Shown here: positions 42,941 through 53,024 of the stretch, one piece after another
Position numbering within the stretch: the first letter of the stretch is position 1
Layout: each line of letters opens with the position of its first letter
Assembly: GCF_014204535.1 (NCBI RefSeq)
Contig: NZ_JACHLR010000003.1
Location: 1 to 64,000, forward strand
Source of the DNA: Novosphingobium chloroacetimidivorans
GTDB taxonomy: Bacteria; Pseudomonadota; Alphaproteobacteria; Sphingomonadales; Sphingomonadaceae
Length of the DNA stretch: 64,000 bases
Reading direction: 5' to 3'
Made by a program: the position numbers and the translations under genes
The notes under the pieces: generated by a model
Database searches by the model: none
The model's input: only the letters and a program-made list of their open reading frames with translations
Told to the model about the DNA's origin: nothing

Positions 42941-43438
42941 TCAGGCGCCTGGGTCGAGTGGCCTGGTCACGCGGGCGGTCAGGTGGGCGAGCGTAAGGCC
43001 GGTCAGCGGGTCGCGCCATCTGGGGGCGATGTGGCTGGCCGGCTGGAGGACGAAGGCGCGGTGGCGGAACTCCGGGTGGGGAATGACCAAGCCGGGCGCG
43101 GCATAGGCGCCTTCGCTCCACAGGATGATGTCGAGATCGAGCACGCGCGCGCGCCAGCGCATGCCACCGGCGCGGCGGCCGAAGCTCGCCTCCGTCTGCT
43201 TCAGGTGCGCCAGCAGCGCCTCCGGCTCGAGCCAGGTGCGCACGATCGCGGCGGCGTTGGCATAGCGGCGGTGCGAGGGTCCGAGCGGGGCCGAGTTCAC
43301 GATCGGCGAGTGCACTTCCACCGCCAGGCCATCGCCGGCGAGTTGCGCCAGGGCGGCGTGCAGGACCTGCGCCGGCGCGCCATGACGGACATGGCGCATG
43401 TTGGAGCCAAGCCCGATCAGGTAGCGGTGTTCGGCCAA
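42941..43438 (-). CDS. folK: Hydroxymethyldihydropterin pyrophosphokinase FolK
   Basis: This 165-residue kinase transfers pyrophosphate from ATP to 6-hydroxymethyl-7,8-dihydropterin in folate synthesis. The N-terminal IGLGSNMRH is the FolK LGSN motif. The pterin loop has SAPLGPSHRRYANAA, the metal-binding aspartates are in RVLDLDIILW, and IPHPEFRHRAFVLQP is the second signature. The only start that keeps the first strand is TTG at 43438, nine bases after the upstream amidase stop. It forms a two-gene unit with the amidase; tRNA-Lys lies downstream. Confidence 0.9.
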   Translation of the reverse strand: MAEHRYLIGLGSNMRHVRHGAPAQVLHAALAQLAGDGLAVEVHSPIVNSAPLGPSHRRYANAAAIVRTWLEPEALLAHLKQTEASFGRRAGGMRWRARVLDLDIILWSEGAYAAPGLVIPHPEFRHRAFVLQPASHIAPRWRDPLTGLTLAHLTARVTRPLDPGA

Positions 43439-43446
43439 GCCTTAAG

Positions 43447-44331
43447 TCACACGTCTTGCGCGATGCGGCCGTAGAGCTGGGGACGGCGGTCGCGGAAGAA
43501 GCCCATGCCGGCGCGGTGCCTGGCGGCGCGGTCGAGGTCGATCTCGGCGAGCAGCACGCCGGTCTCCTCGGCGCCGAACTCGGCCAAGTAGTCGCCCCAC
43601 TCGTCGGTGATGAACGAATGGCCGTAGAACGCCTGGCCCTCGCCACCACACTCGTTCTCGATACCGATGCGGTTGGCCGCGATCACCGGCATGCAGTTCG
43701 ACACCGCGTGGCCAAGCATGGCACGCCGCCACATGCGGCTGGTGTCGAGGCTGACGTCGTAAGGCTCGGACCCGATCGCGGTGGGATAGAACAGCAGTTC
43801 CGCGCCCATCAACGCCATGACCCGCGCGCTCTCGGGATACCACTGGTCCCAGCACACGCCGACGCCGATGCGGGTGCCGAACAGGTCCCACACCTTGAAG
43901 CCGTCGTTACCGGGGCGAAAGTAGTACTTCTCCTCGTAGCCGGGGCCGTCGGGAATGTGGCTCTTGCGATACGTGCCCATGATCGCGCCATCGGGACCGA
44001 TCATCGCCAGCGTGTTGTAGTAGTGGTGCCCGTCGCGCTCGAAGAAGCTCGTCGGGATCGCGATCTTCAGCTTGGCGGCCAGGCTCTGCATGGCGCGCAC
44101 CGACGGGTGCTCCGCAGTCGGGCGGGCAAGCGCGAACAGCGCCTCCTCCTCGACCTTGCAGAAATAGGGGCCGGAGAACAGCTCGGGCGGAAGCACGATC
44201 TGCGCGCCCTTGCCCGCCGCCTCCTCGACCAGCGCGGAGACGGCGGCGATGTTCTCGCCCTCGTCCGCGGCGTCGAGTGCGAGCTGGAGGGCGGCGACGG
44301 ATACGCTGCGAGTGGAGTGAGGGCGGGTCAT
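43447..44331 (-). CDS. aguB: N-carbamoylputrescine amidase
   Basis: This 294-residue nitrilase-superfamily enzyme has the catalytic triad Glu (QIVLPPELFSGPYFC), Lys (YRKSHIPDGPGYEEKYYF) and Cys160 (GVGVCWDQWYPESARV). The PDGPGYEEKYYFRPGNDGF segment is characteristic of N-carbamoylputrescine amidases, which release ammonia and CO2 from N-carbamoylputrescine to give putrescine in the arginine decarboxylase route. Agmatine deiminase, the expected partner, is not in the window. It is cytosolic and is followed by folK. Confidence 0.9.
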   Translation of the reverse strand: MTRPHSTRSVSVAALQLALDAADEGENIAAVSALVEEAAGKGAQIVLPPELFSGPYFCKVEEEALFALARPTAEHPSVRAMQSLAAKLKIAIPTSFFERDGHHYYNTLAMIGPDGAIMGTYRKSHIPDGPGYEEKYYFRPGNDGFKVWDLFGTRIGVGVCWDQWYPESARVMALMGAELLFYPTAIGSEPYDVSLDTSRMWRRAMLGHAVSNCMPVIAANRIGIENECGGEGQAFYGHSFITDEWGDYLAEFGAEETGVLLAEIDLDRAARHRAGMGFFRDRRPQLYGRIAQDV

Positions 44332-44343
44332 CGCCCGCTCATA

Positions 44344-45204
44344 TTATGGACGTTTGCGAAACAGCAAGGTCATCCGGTCGCTTTCGCCGATCGCCTGATA
44401 CTTCGCCCTGTCCTGGTCCTTGAGCGCCAGCGATGGCGGCAGCGTCCACACGCCTTCCGGCCAGTTGGCGCTGTCCTTGGGATTGGCGTTGATCTCGGAC
44501 GCGCGGACCAGCTCGAAGCCGTTCAGTTCCATCAGCTTCACCACGTCGGCCTGGCGCAAGTAGCCCTTCGAGCCGTCGGCGTAGGCGAACGGCGCGTCGG
44601 CCTTGGCGCGGTGCTGCTCGATCCCGATCAGGCCATTGGGCTTGAGCAGGTCGCGCATGGTCTTCAGTTCGCTATCCGCATTGTTCCACTGCAGCATGTT
44701 GTGGAGCATGCGCGGGATCAGGATGCGGTCGAAGGTGCCCTTCTGGTCGGCCGGCACGTCCTTGAGCGTCATGGCCGAGAAGCGGGTGGCGGGCAGCCCG
44801 GTGAAGGTAGCCACGTCCTGCGGGTACTTGGCGGCGCTCGCGGCGATGCCGGTGCGCATCTTGTCACTGAAGGCCGGCGTGTCGGGATTGAAGAACAGGC
44901 CGACCAGCTTGCCCTGCTGGCCGAGGTAGAGCCCCAGGAAGCGCGAGTACCACTCACCGCCCGGCGCATATTCGCCGACCTTCATGTCGGGACGCACGCC
45001 GAAGAAGGCCATGCTCTCGACCGGGTGGCGCGCGGCGTCGCGCGCCCGATCGGCGCTGCGCTTGGGGTTGGCGGCGGCAAGCTCCAGCAGCGCCTCGCAG
45101 CCCGCGCACGCTTCGGTGTCGCGCGCATCGCCCGCAGCCTCGGCGGTCAGGGGCGCGGCGAGCAGGCCGAAGCCTGTGGCGAACGAGAGCAGGGCACGGC
45201 GCAT
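44344..45204 (-). CDS. Signal-peptide-bearing class I methyltransferase-like protein
   Basis: This 286-residue precursor has a clear signal peptide (RRALLSFATGFGLLAAPLTA, cut near AEA) and then a short Cys pair (DTEACAGCEALL). A methyltransferase-like fold follows, with VGEYAPGGEWYSRFLGLYLG in place of the usual DxGxGxG motif I, then FDRILIPRMLHNM and LLKPNGLIGIEQHRAKAD. The weak motif I and the export signal make true SAM-dependent activity in the periplasm doubtful. This family is widespread in proteobacteria as a putative methyltransferase. It is divergent from msrA and next to the amidase gene (12 bp), so it may share that operon's promoter. Confidence 0.78.
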   Translation of the reverse strand: MRRALLSFATGFGLLAAPLTAEAAGDARDTEACAGCEALLELAAANPKRSADRARDAARHPVESMAFFGVRPDMKVGEYAPGGEWYSRFLGLYLGQQGKLVGLFFNPDTPAFSDKMRTGIAASAAKYPQDVATFTGLPATRFSAMTLKDVPADQKGTFDRILIPRMLHNMLQWNNADSELKTMRDLLKPNGLIGIEQHRAKADAPFAYADGSKGYLRQADVVKLMELNGFELVRASEINANPKDSANWPEGVWTLPPSLALKDQDRAKYQAIGESDRMTLLFRKRP

Positions 45205-45339
45205 CGTCGATTCTCCAGATGAGGGGCAGCCGTGAAGGAAGCTAGTCACATACGCCGGCATGGCAAGCATGCCATGGTAAGCACGCGGGCCGTGCCTATC
45301 TACGGATCGACGAAGAACGGTTATAGGACGATCAACCAC

Positions 45340-45867
45340 ATGGAAACGGCAATCGTGGCTGGCGGATGCTTCTGGTGCACCGAGGCGGTGTTCCGCGACG
45401 TGATCGGCGTGCAGTCGGTCGAAAGCGGCTACATCGGCGGCACCGTCGAGAACCCGACCTACAAGCAGGTCTGCGCCGGCAGCACCGGGCATGCGGAGGC
45501 GATCCGGGTGACCTTCGATCCCGACGTACTCTCTTACGGCGACCTGCTCGACGTGTTCATGGGCACGCACGATCCGACGCAGCTCAATCGCCAGGGCAAC
45601 GATGTCGGCACCCAGTACCGCTCGGCGATCTTCCCGCTCGACGATGCCCAGCGCGCCGAGGCCGAGGCGGCGATCGCCCGCAGCAACGCAGAGAATGGCG
45701 GGCGCGTTGTGACGACGATCGAGGAGGCCAGCCAGTGGTACCCGGCCGAGGACTACCATCAGGAATACTGGGAAGGCGAAGGCCAGCGCAATCCATACTG
45801 CCTGGCGGTGATCCCGCCCAAGCTGATGAAGCTGCGCAAGAGCTTCCAGGCCAAGGTGAAGGCCTGA
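45340..45867 (+). CDS. msrA: Peptide methionine sulfoxide reductase MsrA
   Basis: This 175-residue cytosolic enzyme reduces methionine-S-sulfoxide in proteins. The catalytic Cys10 lies in VAGGCFWCTEAVFRD, followed by VESGYIGGTVENPTYKQVCA, GHAEAIRVTFDP and GNDVGTQYRSAIF. AEDYHQEYWEGEGQRNPYC carries the acidic residue and a late Cys that may recycle the enzyme. The start ATG 45340 fits the family length. A longer upstream frame adds non-conserved residues. A hairpin (45875-45925) follows. Confidence 0.92.
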   Translation: METAIVAGGCFWCTEAVFRDVIGVQSVESGYIGGTVENPTYKQVCAGSTGHAEAIRVTFDPDVLSYGDLLDVFMGTHDPTQLNRQGNDVGTQYRSAIFPLDDAQRAEAEAAIARSNAENGGRVVTTIEEASQWYPAEDYHQEYWEGEGQRNPYCLAVIPPKLMKLRKSFQAKVKA

Positions 45868-45874
45868 CATAGGG

Positions 45875-45925
45875 GCGAAGGCAAGGGCGGCGTCTCGACC
45901 GGCTTTGACCCCGCCCTGCCTTCGC
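45875..45925 (+). terminator. Hairpin after msrA
   Basis: GCGAAGGCAAGGGCGG (45875-45890) pairs with CCGCCCTGCCTTCGC (45911-45925) with a single bulge around a 20-base loop. There is no T run, so it may be a weak terminator or RNA-stabilising element before the groESL promoter. Confidence 0.5.
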
Positions 45926-45950
45926 AATGTCAATTTTCACGCTTAACCCG

Positions 45951-46014
45951 CTTGACGCTAGGGATGCTCCGGACCATATCCGCGCCGCTGGCACTCTCCA
46001 CCTGAGAGTGCCAA
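45951..46014 (+). promoter_or_regulatory. groESL promoter (RpoH-like) with CIRCE operator
   Basis: CTTGAC (45951-45956) and CCATATC (45974-45980) are spaced as in alphaproteobacterial sigma-32 promoters. The CIRCE element CTGGCACTC-N9-GAGTGCCAA occupies 45988-46014, at or just after the expected transcript start. HrcA bound here would repress groESL at normal temperature, so both RpoH activation and HrcA repression are suggested. Confidence 0.85.
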
Positions 46015-46048
46015 GCCCCGTTTTTGATCATGGATAAGGGAGTTTCCC

Positions 46049-46336
46049 ATGGGTTTTCGTCCGCTGCACGACCGCGTGCTCGTGCGCCGCGTTGAGGCCG
46101 AGGAAAAGACGGCTGGCGGCATCATCATCCCCGACAGCGCCAAGGAAAAGCCCGCTGAAGGCGAGATCGTCGCCGTCGGCACCGGCGCCCGCGCCGAGAA
46201 CGGCACGATCACCCCGCTCGACGTCAAGCAGGGCGACCGCGTCCTGTTCGGCAAGTGGTCGGGCACCGAAGTCAAGGTCAGCGGCGAAGACCTGCTGATC
46301 ATGAAGGAATCGGACATCCTCGGCGTCATCGCCTGA
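46049..46336 (+). CDS. groES: Co-chaperonin GroES
   Basis: This 95-residue protein has the GroES barrel with [20 protein letters not shown], the mobile loop [20 protein letters not shown] that binds GroEL, and [13 protein letters not shown], ending ESDILGVI. It caps GroEL during folding of cytosolic proteins. ATG 46049 follows AAGGGAGTTTCCC. It is the first gene of groESL and lies 35 bp after the CIRCE operator. Confidence 0.97.
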   Translation: MGFRPLHDRVLVRRVEAEEKTAGGIIIPDSAKEKPAEGEIVAVGTGARAENGTITPLDVKQGDRVLFGKWSGTEVKVSGEDLLIMKESDILGVIA

Positions 46337-46353
46337 GCATCCGACTTTCGTAA

Positions 46354-48027
<1,674 letters not shown>

Positions 48028-48057
48028 GTCCGACCTCACGCAGTCCAGACGTACCGG

Positions 48058-48089
48058 AAGGCCGGGGGAGCGATCCCCCGGCCTTTTGG
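48058..48089 (+). terminator. Intrinsic terminator of groESL
   Basis: AAGGCCGGGGGA (48058-48069) pairs with TCCCCCGGCCTT (48074-48085) around a GCGA tetraloop, followed by TT. The perfect 12-bp stem 30 bp after the groEL stop marks the operon end. Confidence 0.9.
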
Positions 48090-48112
48090 TTTGCGCCCGC
48101 CCGGATCGCCAG

Positions 48113-48240
48113 TCAGCGTCGACCCCTGGGCTCGACCCGGGTCCGGTTGCGGAAGCGATGAACCTGTCGGCGAGGCGCGCTTTTCTGAAAGGGTCGTCGC
48201 TGTCGGAACCGGTCCCGGATCAAGTCCGGGACGACGATAA
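48113..48240. repeat. REP-like palindromes
   Basis: GTCCCGGA (48212-48219) and TCCGGGAC (48225-48232) form a perfect hairpin with loop TCAAG. Upstream, CGACCCCTGGGCTCGACCC then GGGTCCGG forms a related imperfect palindrome. Such CCCGGATCAAGTCCGGG units are typical dispersed repeats in alphaproteobacteria. Confidence 0.65.
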
Positions 48241-48599
48241 ACTTGACATTTGGAACCACATAGGTTAAACGCCGCAGCAGGTCGGATGCAGACGAGCGGC
48301 TTTCAGGCCTGTCGCTCTTGCCCGCACCACCTGCAGCCGGCGCTCCAGACGGGCGTCTGCAACCATGCGAAGCCTTGCTCTCACTTGAGAGGCCGGCGGC
48401 AAGCTGCGAGCCCGTCTCGCCGGTGCTTCGCGTATCAGGGCCGATCCGGTGGCGCTTACGCCTTCCCACGCCGGACGTTCGCAATACTGGAAGCGCGAGC
48501 CAACCCTGTCGCGCCAGGGCAGCGCCGGCCGCTTACGTCCGACGTTTCATCTGTGGCGTTATTCCGCACTCGCCCGCGGACGATAAGCCGTGCTCTCAG

Positions 48600-48900
48600 A
48601 TCCTCCCCTACAAGGGGAGGGGGACCGCCGCCGCAGGCGGTGGTGGAGGGGTGTAACCCTCTCGTCCGAGCACTCCGCCAGCGGTGACACCCCTACGTCA
48701 GCCGCTTCGCGTCTGCCACCTCCCCTTGCAGGGGAGGATCTGGCTGGCCTCCCCGTACCGGGGAGGGGGACCGCTCGCGCAGCGAGGGGTGGTGGGGATT
48801 CGCAGTCTCACGCGCGCTTGCCGGCTAGGTCCGGAGATGCCGAGACTCCCCTCCACCACGCTTCGCGCGGTCCCCCTCCCCGTCCCGGGGAGGACAGCCA
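48600..48900. repeat. Cluster of GGGGAGG-type palindromic repeats
   Basis: At least four related units occur: CCTCCCCTACAAGGGGAGG (48602 onward), CCTCCCCTTGCAGGGGAGG (about 48719), CCTCCCCGTACCGGGGAGG (about 48751) and CCTCCCCGTCCCGGGGAGG (about 48875). Each carries flanking GGGACCGC and GTGGTGGGG-type segments in one or the other orientation. This is a tandem or nested REP/BIME-like array. Confidence 0.8.
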
Positions 48901-49017
48901 AGAAGACCTTGCTGCAAGGAGAGGATCGATGCCCCTACGAACGTCAGGCCTGAACTATCGCGGCAAGGCTCAACCTGGCTTCTCGCTACAGAGCCAGGGT
49001 CCCAAACATCCAGCCGC

Positions 49018-49458
49018 TCAGGCCTTTTCCAGCGTGCACTGGAGCGGATGCTGGTTCTGTCGGGCGAAATCCATCACCTGGTTCACCTTGGTCTCGGCGA
49101 TCTCGTAGGGGAAGATGCCGCAGACGCCGACACCCTTCTGATGGACGTGGAGCATCACGCGGGTGGCCTGTTCCATGTCCATGTGGAAGAAGCGCTTGAG
49201 GACCAGCACGACGAACTCCATCGGCGTGTAGTCGTCGTTGAGCATCAGCACCTTGAATTGGCTGGGCTTCTTGGGCTTGGCCCGCGTCTTGGTCGCGACG
49301 CCGAGCTGATCGCCGTCGCCGGGCGGGCGCGTACCGTTACCATCGCCGTCGTCCGCGCCACGAACCGTGCCGAGTACATGCGTGCCCGGAGCCGGGCGCG
49401 AGTGCGCAGCCACGGCAGGCGGGCAGGGAGAATCGGTCGAAGCGTGGAGGGAATTCAT
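49018..49458 (-). CDS. clpS: ClpS adaptor protein with N-terminal extension
   Basis: The C-terminal 90 residues are a normal Clp[21 protein letters not shown], then [20 protein letters not shown] and [19 protein letters not shown]. They include the Asn-Asp-Asp and His of the N-degron pocket. ClpS hands N-degron substrates to ClpAP. With the ATG at 49458, about 55 polar Pro/Gly/Asp-rich residues precede the core. Starts further upstream (near 49488) are possible and none has a strong ribosome-binding site. No clpA follows in the window. Confidence 0.87.
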   Translation of the reverse strand: MNSLHASTDSPCPPAVAAHSRPAPGTHVLGTVRGADDGDGNGTRPPGDGDQLGVATKTRAKPKKPSQFKVLMLNDDYTPMEFVVLVLKRFFHMDMEQATRVMLHVHQKGVGVCGIFPYEIAETKVNQVMDFARQNQHPLQCTLEKA

Positions 49459-49629
49459 GTTTGCAGAATATCGTATGCGACGGGTCATCTTCAAGATGCC
49501 CGAGCATGCCTCCGATCGGAACCGTCGTGCCGCGGGTACGCGCGGGCGGGAGGCCTGTGCGACACAGGCCGGGGCGACTGGCCCCGGCCCGCGTGCTTTG
49601 TCAGTCGATCATCATCGCAAAAGCGATGG

Positions 49630-50664
49630 TCAGATCGCCGCAGTGTTGACCGGAGCGGCGGCCTGAGGGGCAACCTGGCGCGCCTTCTCGACGGCGAGGC
49701 TGACGCGGCCCGAGATCGGAGCGAAGGCATCGTTCATGAGCTTGAGGAACGTCTCGCTGTTCTTCGAGCTGTACGCCACGGCGCTGTCGAAATTCTTGCG
49801 AACCATGTCGCTCTGGAGCTTCAGGAAGTCGGTCGGCGACTTGGCAGCGGCGAGTTCCTTGATGTCACCGGTCATGCTCTCGAAGGCGGTACGGCCCTCG
49901 GCAACGAAGGTGCTACCGATTTCTTGAACGCCCTCGGCCAGGATCTTGCCCGAAGCGATCACCGCCTCGACGTTGCCCTTGGCGAACTCGCCCACTTCGC
50001 CGAACACGGTCGAGCTCTTCTCGAAGGCGGCCTGGGCCTTGGCCTGGGCATCGCTGATAGCATCCTGGAAGCTGCTGAAGTTGGCGCTCATGTCCATGGT
50101 CTTGTCCTTGGGTTTAAATGCAGATGAAGTGGCGGTGGCGGCAATCGGAACGTCCGGAATGGTCCGGGCGGGTGCGACGGCCGGCATCGCCGCAGAAAAG
50201 GGTTGAGGTGCGCGCGGCGTCGTCGGCCTCTCAGGCTCGACTTTCGCCGGCTGCGACTTGGTCGCGGCGACGTGGCGCGGAGGCAGTGGCTTGGCAGCGA
50301 CCGGCTGCGTCGGCTTGGCGATCGGCCCTGGCTTGGCGCTCGACAGGGGCTTGGCGGCCTTCGGTTTCGTCGACGGCTTGAAATCGCCAGGTTTCGGAAC
50401 CGACATGGACGGGCTGGCAAGCTCAGGCTCGGAACGCTTGGCAACGACCGGCTTGTCCACGCCCCCTGCGATCTCGCTTGTGGGAGCATCCGGCTTCGGC
50501 TCCTCTGCGAGCGGGAGCGAGGCCACGGCAGATGACAGCGCGGTCTGATCGGGAGCAATCACGCGACGGCGAAGCGAGGGCTTGGTTTGGCGAGCCTCAG
50601 ACAGCTCCACAGCGCTGCCCTGCGCGGACGCAGCATTGTCGTTCTTGTCGTCGGTATCGGCCAT
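49630..50664 (-). CDS. Phasin with long N-terminal extension
   Basis: This 344-residue protein has a C-terminal phasin domain (about 185-335) with MDMSANFSSFQDAISDAQAK, FGEVGEFAKGNVEAVIASGK and MVRKNFDSAVAYSSKNSETF, the amphipathic helices that coat PHA granules. The first 180 residues are a Lys/Pro/Ala-rich, probably disordered region. Ordinary phasins are about 110-190 residues, so this one carries an extra N-terminal segment. The internal MDMSANF, preceded by a possible start context, might give a second, standard-length phasin. It is divergent in function from but adjacent to phaC, and two PhaR-like sites lie upstream. Confidence 0.83.
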   Translation of the reverse strand: MADTDDKNDNAASAQGSAVELSEARQTKPSLRRRVIAPDQTALSSAVASLPLAEEPKPDAPTSEIAGGVDKPVVAKRSEPELASPSMSVPKPGDFKPSTKPKAAKPLSSAKPGPIAKPTQPVAAKPLPPRHVAATKSQPAKVEPERPTTPRAPQPFSAAMPAVAPARTIPDVPIAATATSSAFKPKDKTMDMSANFSSFQDAISDAQAKAQAAFEKSSTVFGEVGEFAKGNVEAVIASGKILAEGVQEIGSTFVAEGRTAFESMTGDIKELAAAKSPTDFLKLQSDMVRKNFDSAVAYSSKNSETFLKLMNDAFAPISGRVSLAVEKARQVAPQAAAPVNTAAI

Positions 50665-50752
50665 TATCAGCAGTATCCCGCACGCTACTCAGGTCCAGAA
50701 CGTCGATCAACGACGCTGGTTTCCATGCATGTGCGAAAAGGATTTCCTCACA

Positions 50753-50767
50753 TGCTGCGATGCAACA
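50753..50767. promoter_or_regulatory. PhaR-like operator, copy 1
   Basis: TGCTGCGATGCAACA, near-palindromic (TGC...GCA), 89 bp upstream of the phasin start. It resembles the CTGC-N3-GCAG-type TGC-rich sites bound by the PHA-responsive repressor PhaR. A second copy lies 47 bp further upstream. Confidence 0.5.
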
Positions 50768-50799
50768 GTATGCCTCCTGCACACCTGAGTCAAGCGTTA

Positions 50800-50814
50800 T
50801 GCTGCATTGCAACA
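50800..50814. promoter_or_regulatory. PhaR-like operator, copy 2
   Basis: TGCTGCATTGCAACA is identical to copy 1 except for two central bases. Two such sites in the phasin promoter would let PhaR repress phasin until PHA granules form. The regulator gene itself is not in the window. Confidence 0.5.
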
Positions 50815-50940
50815 TGGTGCCAAAAGTGTTGCCGAATGTTGCGGACGGGCCTTATTTCAATCGCTTGCAGCGTGCGCCGGCAGCTGTCCTGGGGCCACTC
50901 AGCCTCTGGTTGACGACGCGCGTTCAAGTCCGGGCACGAC

Positions 50941-52842
50941 TCACCGCATGGCGACGTAGCGTCCCGGTGCATCCTCGATCACGCGATCCCCACGGCCGCC
51001 GGGCACACGCTTTCCCTTAGCCGGCACGGTCGCAGCATCGATCGTCTCCAGCCAGCCGCGCCAGTGATTCCACCAGCTGCCCGGTTCCTCCCCCGCGCCG
51101 GCGACGAACTGGTCGAGCGAATCGCGCGCCTCCGGATTGGTCCAGAACTGGTATTTGCGCTGGTCGGGGTGATTGACCACGCCGGCAATATGCCCGGAGC
51201 CCGCGAGCACGAAGGTCCACGGCCCTGCGAGAAACCGCGTCAGCTTCCACACGCTGGCGGGCGGGGCGATGTGATCCTCGCGGCCGGCCTGGATGTAGCA
51301 GGGCGTGGTGATCCGTCGCAGGTCGATCGGCACTCCGCAAGCGGACAGCGAGTCGGGCACCACCAGTCGGTTGTCGCGATAGAGATCGCGCAAGTAGTCG
51401 CGATGCCAGCGCGCGGGCAGGTTGGTGACGTCGCCGTTCCAGTGCAGCAGGTCGAAGGGCATGTGCTCCTCGCCGCGCAGATAGTTCTTCTCGACGTAGC
51501 TCCAGATCAGGTCGTTGCCGCGCAGCAGGTTGAACGCCGCAGCGAGGTAGCGGCCATCGACATAGCCTTCGGGCGAGAGGTGGCCGAGCGCCTCGATCTG
51601 CTGATCATCGACGAAGTTCTTGAGGTCGCCCGCGTCCTCGAAGTCGACTTGCGCGGTGAAGAAGGTGGCGCTCGCGACCTTCTCGGCCTCGCCGTTCCGA
51701 GCCAATATCGCGAGCGTCGCCGCTAGCGTAGTGCCGGCGACGCAGTAGCCGATGGTGTGCACCGACGGCACGCCCAGCCGGGCGCGAACCACGTCCACCG
51801 CTTCGATCTGCGCGGCGATGTAGTGATCCCAGACATGGTCGGCCATGCTGGCGTCTGCCGATTTCCAGGACACCATGAACACGGTAACGCCCTGCTCCAC
51901 CGCCCAGCGCACGAAGCTCTTCCGGGCGTTGAGATCGAGGATGTAGAACCGGTTGATCCACGGCGGGAAGATCACCAGCGGCGTCGCCAGCACCGTGTCG
52001 GTCGTCGGCGAATACTGGATCAGCTGGAACAGCGGTGTCTCATGCACGACCTTGCCGGGCGTCGCCGCAATGGTCTCGCCCAGTTTGAACGCCTCGGCCG
52101 GAGTGTGCGTCAGCTGGCCACGCCGCAAATCGGACAGCAAGTGCTCCATGCCCTTGACCAGGCTCTCGCCGCGTGTCTCGATCGCCTTTTCGAGCGCGAC
52201 CGGGTTGGTCAGCGGGAAATTGGCGGGACTGAGCCCATCCACGAACGCACGGGTGGCGAACACCAGCTGCCGCTTCCTCGCCGCGTCGAGGCCTTCGACC
52301 CCCTCGGCCATGCCGATGACCTGCTCGGACACCATGAGGTAGAGCTGGTGAACGAGCGCGAAGAACGGCTGCTTGCGCCAGCTCGGATCGGCGAATCGGG
52401 GATCCTGGCGCGGCAGCTCGGCAGGTGACTGCGCCTTGCCCGAGCCGAGATCGAACTGCCCGAGGATGGCCGTGGCGAGCGTCAGCCCGTCGTCCCACAG
52501 CTTGCCCTGGACCTCGGGGTTGGCCAGCGGCAGCTGGCGCAGCACAGTGCCCGCGCCCTCCATCCAGCGCGTCGGATCCATCAACTGCGGCGAAGCGGCG
52601 CTGGCTCTGGCGAGCTGTTCGACCTGGAAGTCGGTCCACAGCGCCTGCAGCCGGGCAGCGGCCTCGGCCCACTTCGCTGCGTCGCCGCTCGGTGCTGCCG
52701 TCCTGCTGCTGTCCGCCAGTTGCGCGGGCTGCGCTTGCGGCAACATCTGTCCGAACAACGCCAGCGCACCTTGCGCCTGCGCCATCATCAGCTCGCCGAA
52801 CAGGTTCATGCTGGCGTCGAACGGTCCTGCCTGCGTCGGCAT
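50941..52842 (-). CDS. phaC: Class I poly(3-hydroxyalkanoate) synthase
   Basis: This 633-residue synthase polymerises 3-hydroxyacyl-CoA into PHA. The lipase-like box is IGYCVAGTTLAATL with nucleophile Cys367; Asp523 (GREDHIAPPASVWKL) and His551 (LAGSGHIAGVVNHP) complete the triad. Other class I marks are NPVALEKAIETRGESLVKGM, FPPWINRFYILDLNARKSFV and WNGDVTNLPARWHRDYLRDL. The first 100 residues are variable and contain an amphipathic stretch. AAGGAGA lies upstream of ATG 52842. It is followed on the same strand by the phasin gene. Confidence 0.94.
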   Translation of the reverse strand: MPTQAGPFDASMNLFGELMMAQAQGALALFGQMLPQAQPAQLADSSRTAAPSGDAAKWAEAAARLQALWTDFQVEQLARASAASPQLMDPTRWMEGAGTVLRQLPLANPEVQGKLWDDGLTLATAILGQFDLGSGKAQSPAELPRQDPRFADPSWRKQPFFALVHQLYLMVSEQVIGMAEGVEGLDAARKRQLVFATRAFVDGLSPANFPLTNPVALEKAIETRGESLVKGMEHLLSDLRRGQLTHTPAEAFKLGETIAATPGKVVHETPLFQLIQYSPTTDTVLATPLVIFPPWINRFYILDLNARKSFVRWAVEQGVTVFMVSWKSADASMADHVWDHYIAAQIEAVDVVRARLGVPSVHTIGYCVAGTTLAATLAILARNGEAEKVASATFFTAQVDFEDAGDLKNFVDDQQIEALGHLSPEGYVDGRYLAAAFNLLRGNDLIWSYVEKNYLRGEEHMPFDLLHWNGDVTNLPARWHRDYLRDLYRDNRLVVPDSLSACGVPIDLRRITTPCYIQAGREDHIAPPASVWKLTRFLAGPWTFVLAGSGHIAGVVNHPDQRKYQFWTNPEARDSLDQFVAGAGEEPGSWWNHWRGWLETIDAATVPAKGKRVPGGRGDRVIEDAPGRYVAMR

Positions 52843-53024
52843 CGGCGCAACATCTCCTTAGGCGTTCCCTTGCGTCTCCCTAAGTGCGATGCGGCAAGCG
52901 ATCTGTCGAGTCCTGCACGCCCTTTGCCGATCCGCCGCACGATCAGCCATTTGCCGCGCGGCCGTAATCCCTTACAGCGCGTGGACGCGGCGATCCTGCC
53001 GCCATCAAGAAAGCCTGTGAGGTC

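Larger units (their letters stand above)
48028..49017. other. About 1 kb gene-free repeat-rich interval
   Basis: No convincing gene is seen on either strand between groEL and clpS. The stretch holds the groEL terminator (48058-48089), a REP-like region (48113-48240) and a cluster of GGGGAGG-type palindromes (48600-48900). The middle (48250-48590) shows no recognisable feature; the frames there are short, lack start sites and have repeat-driven composition. Confidence 0.6.

Noticed and set aside
48250..49108. Open frames in the groEL-clpS interval
   Set aside because: They run through palindromic repeats, lack ribosome-binding sites and give repetitive translations, so they are not treated as genes.
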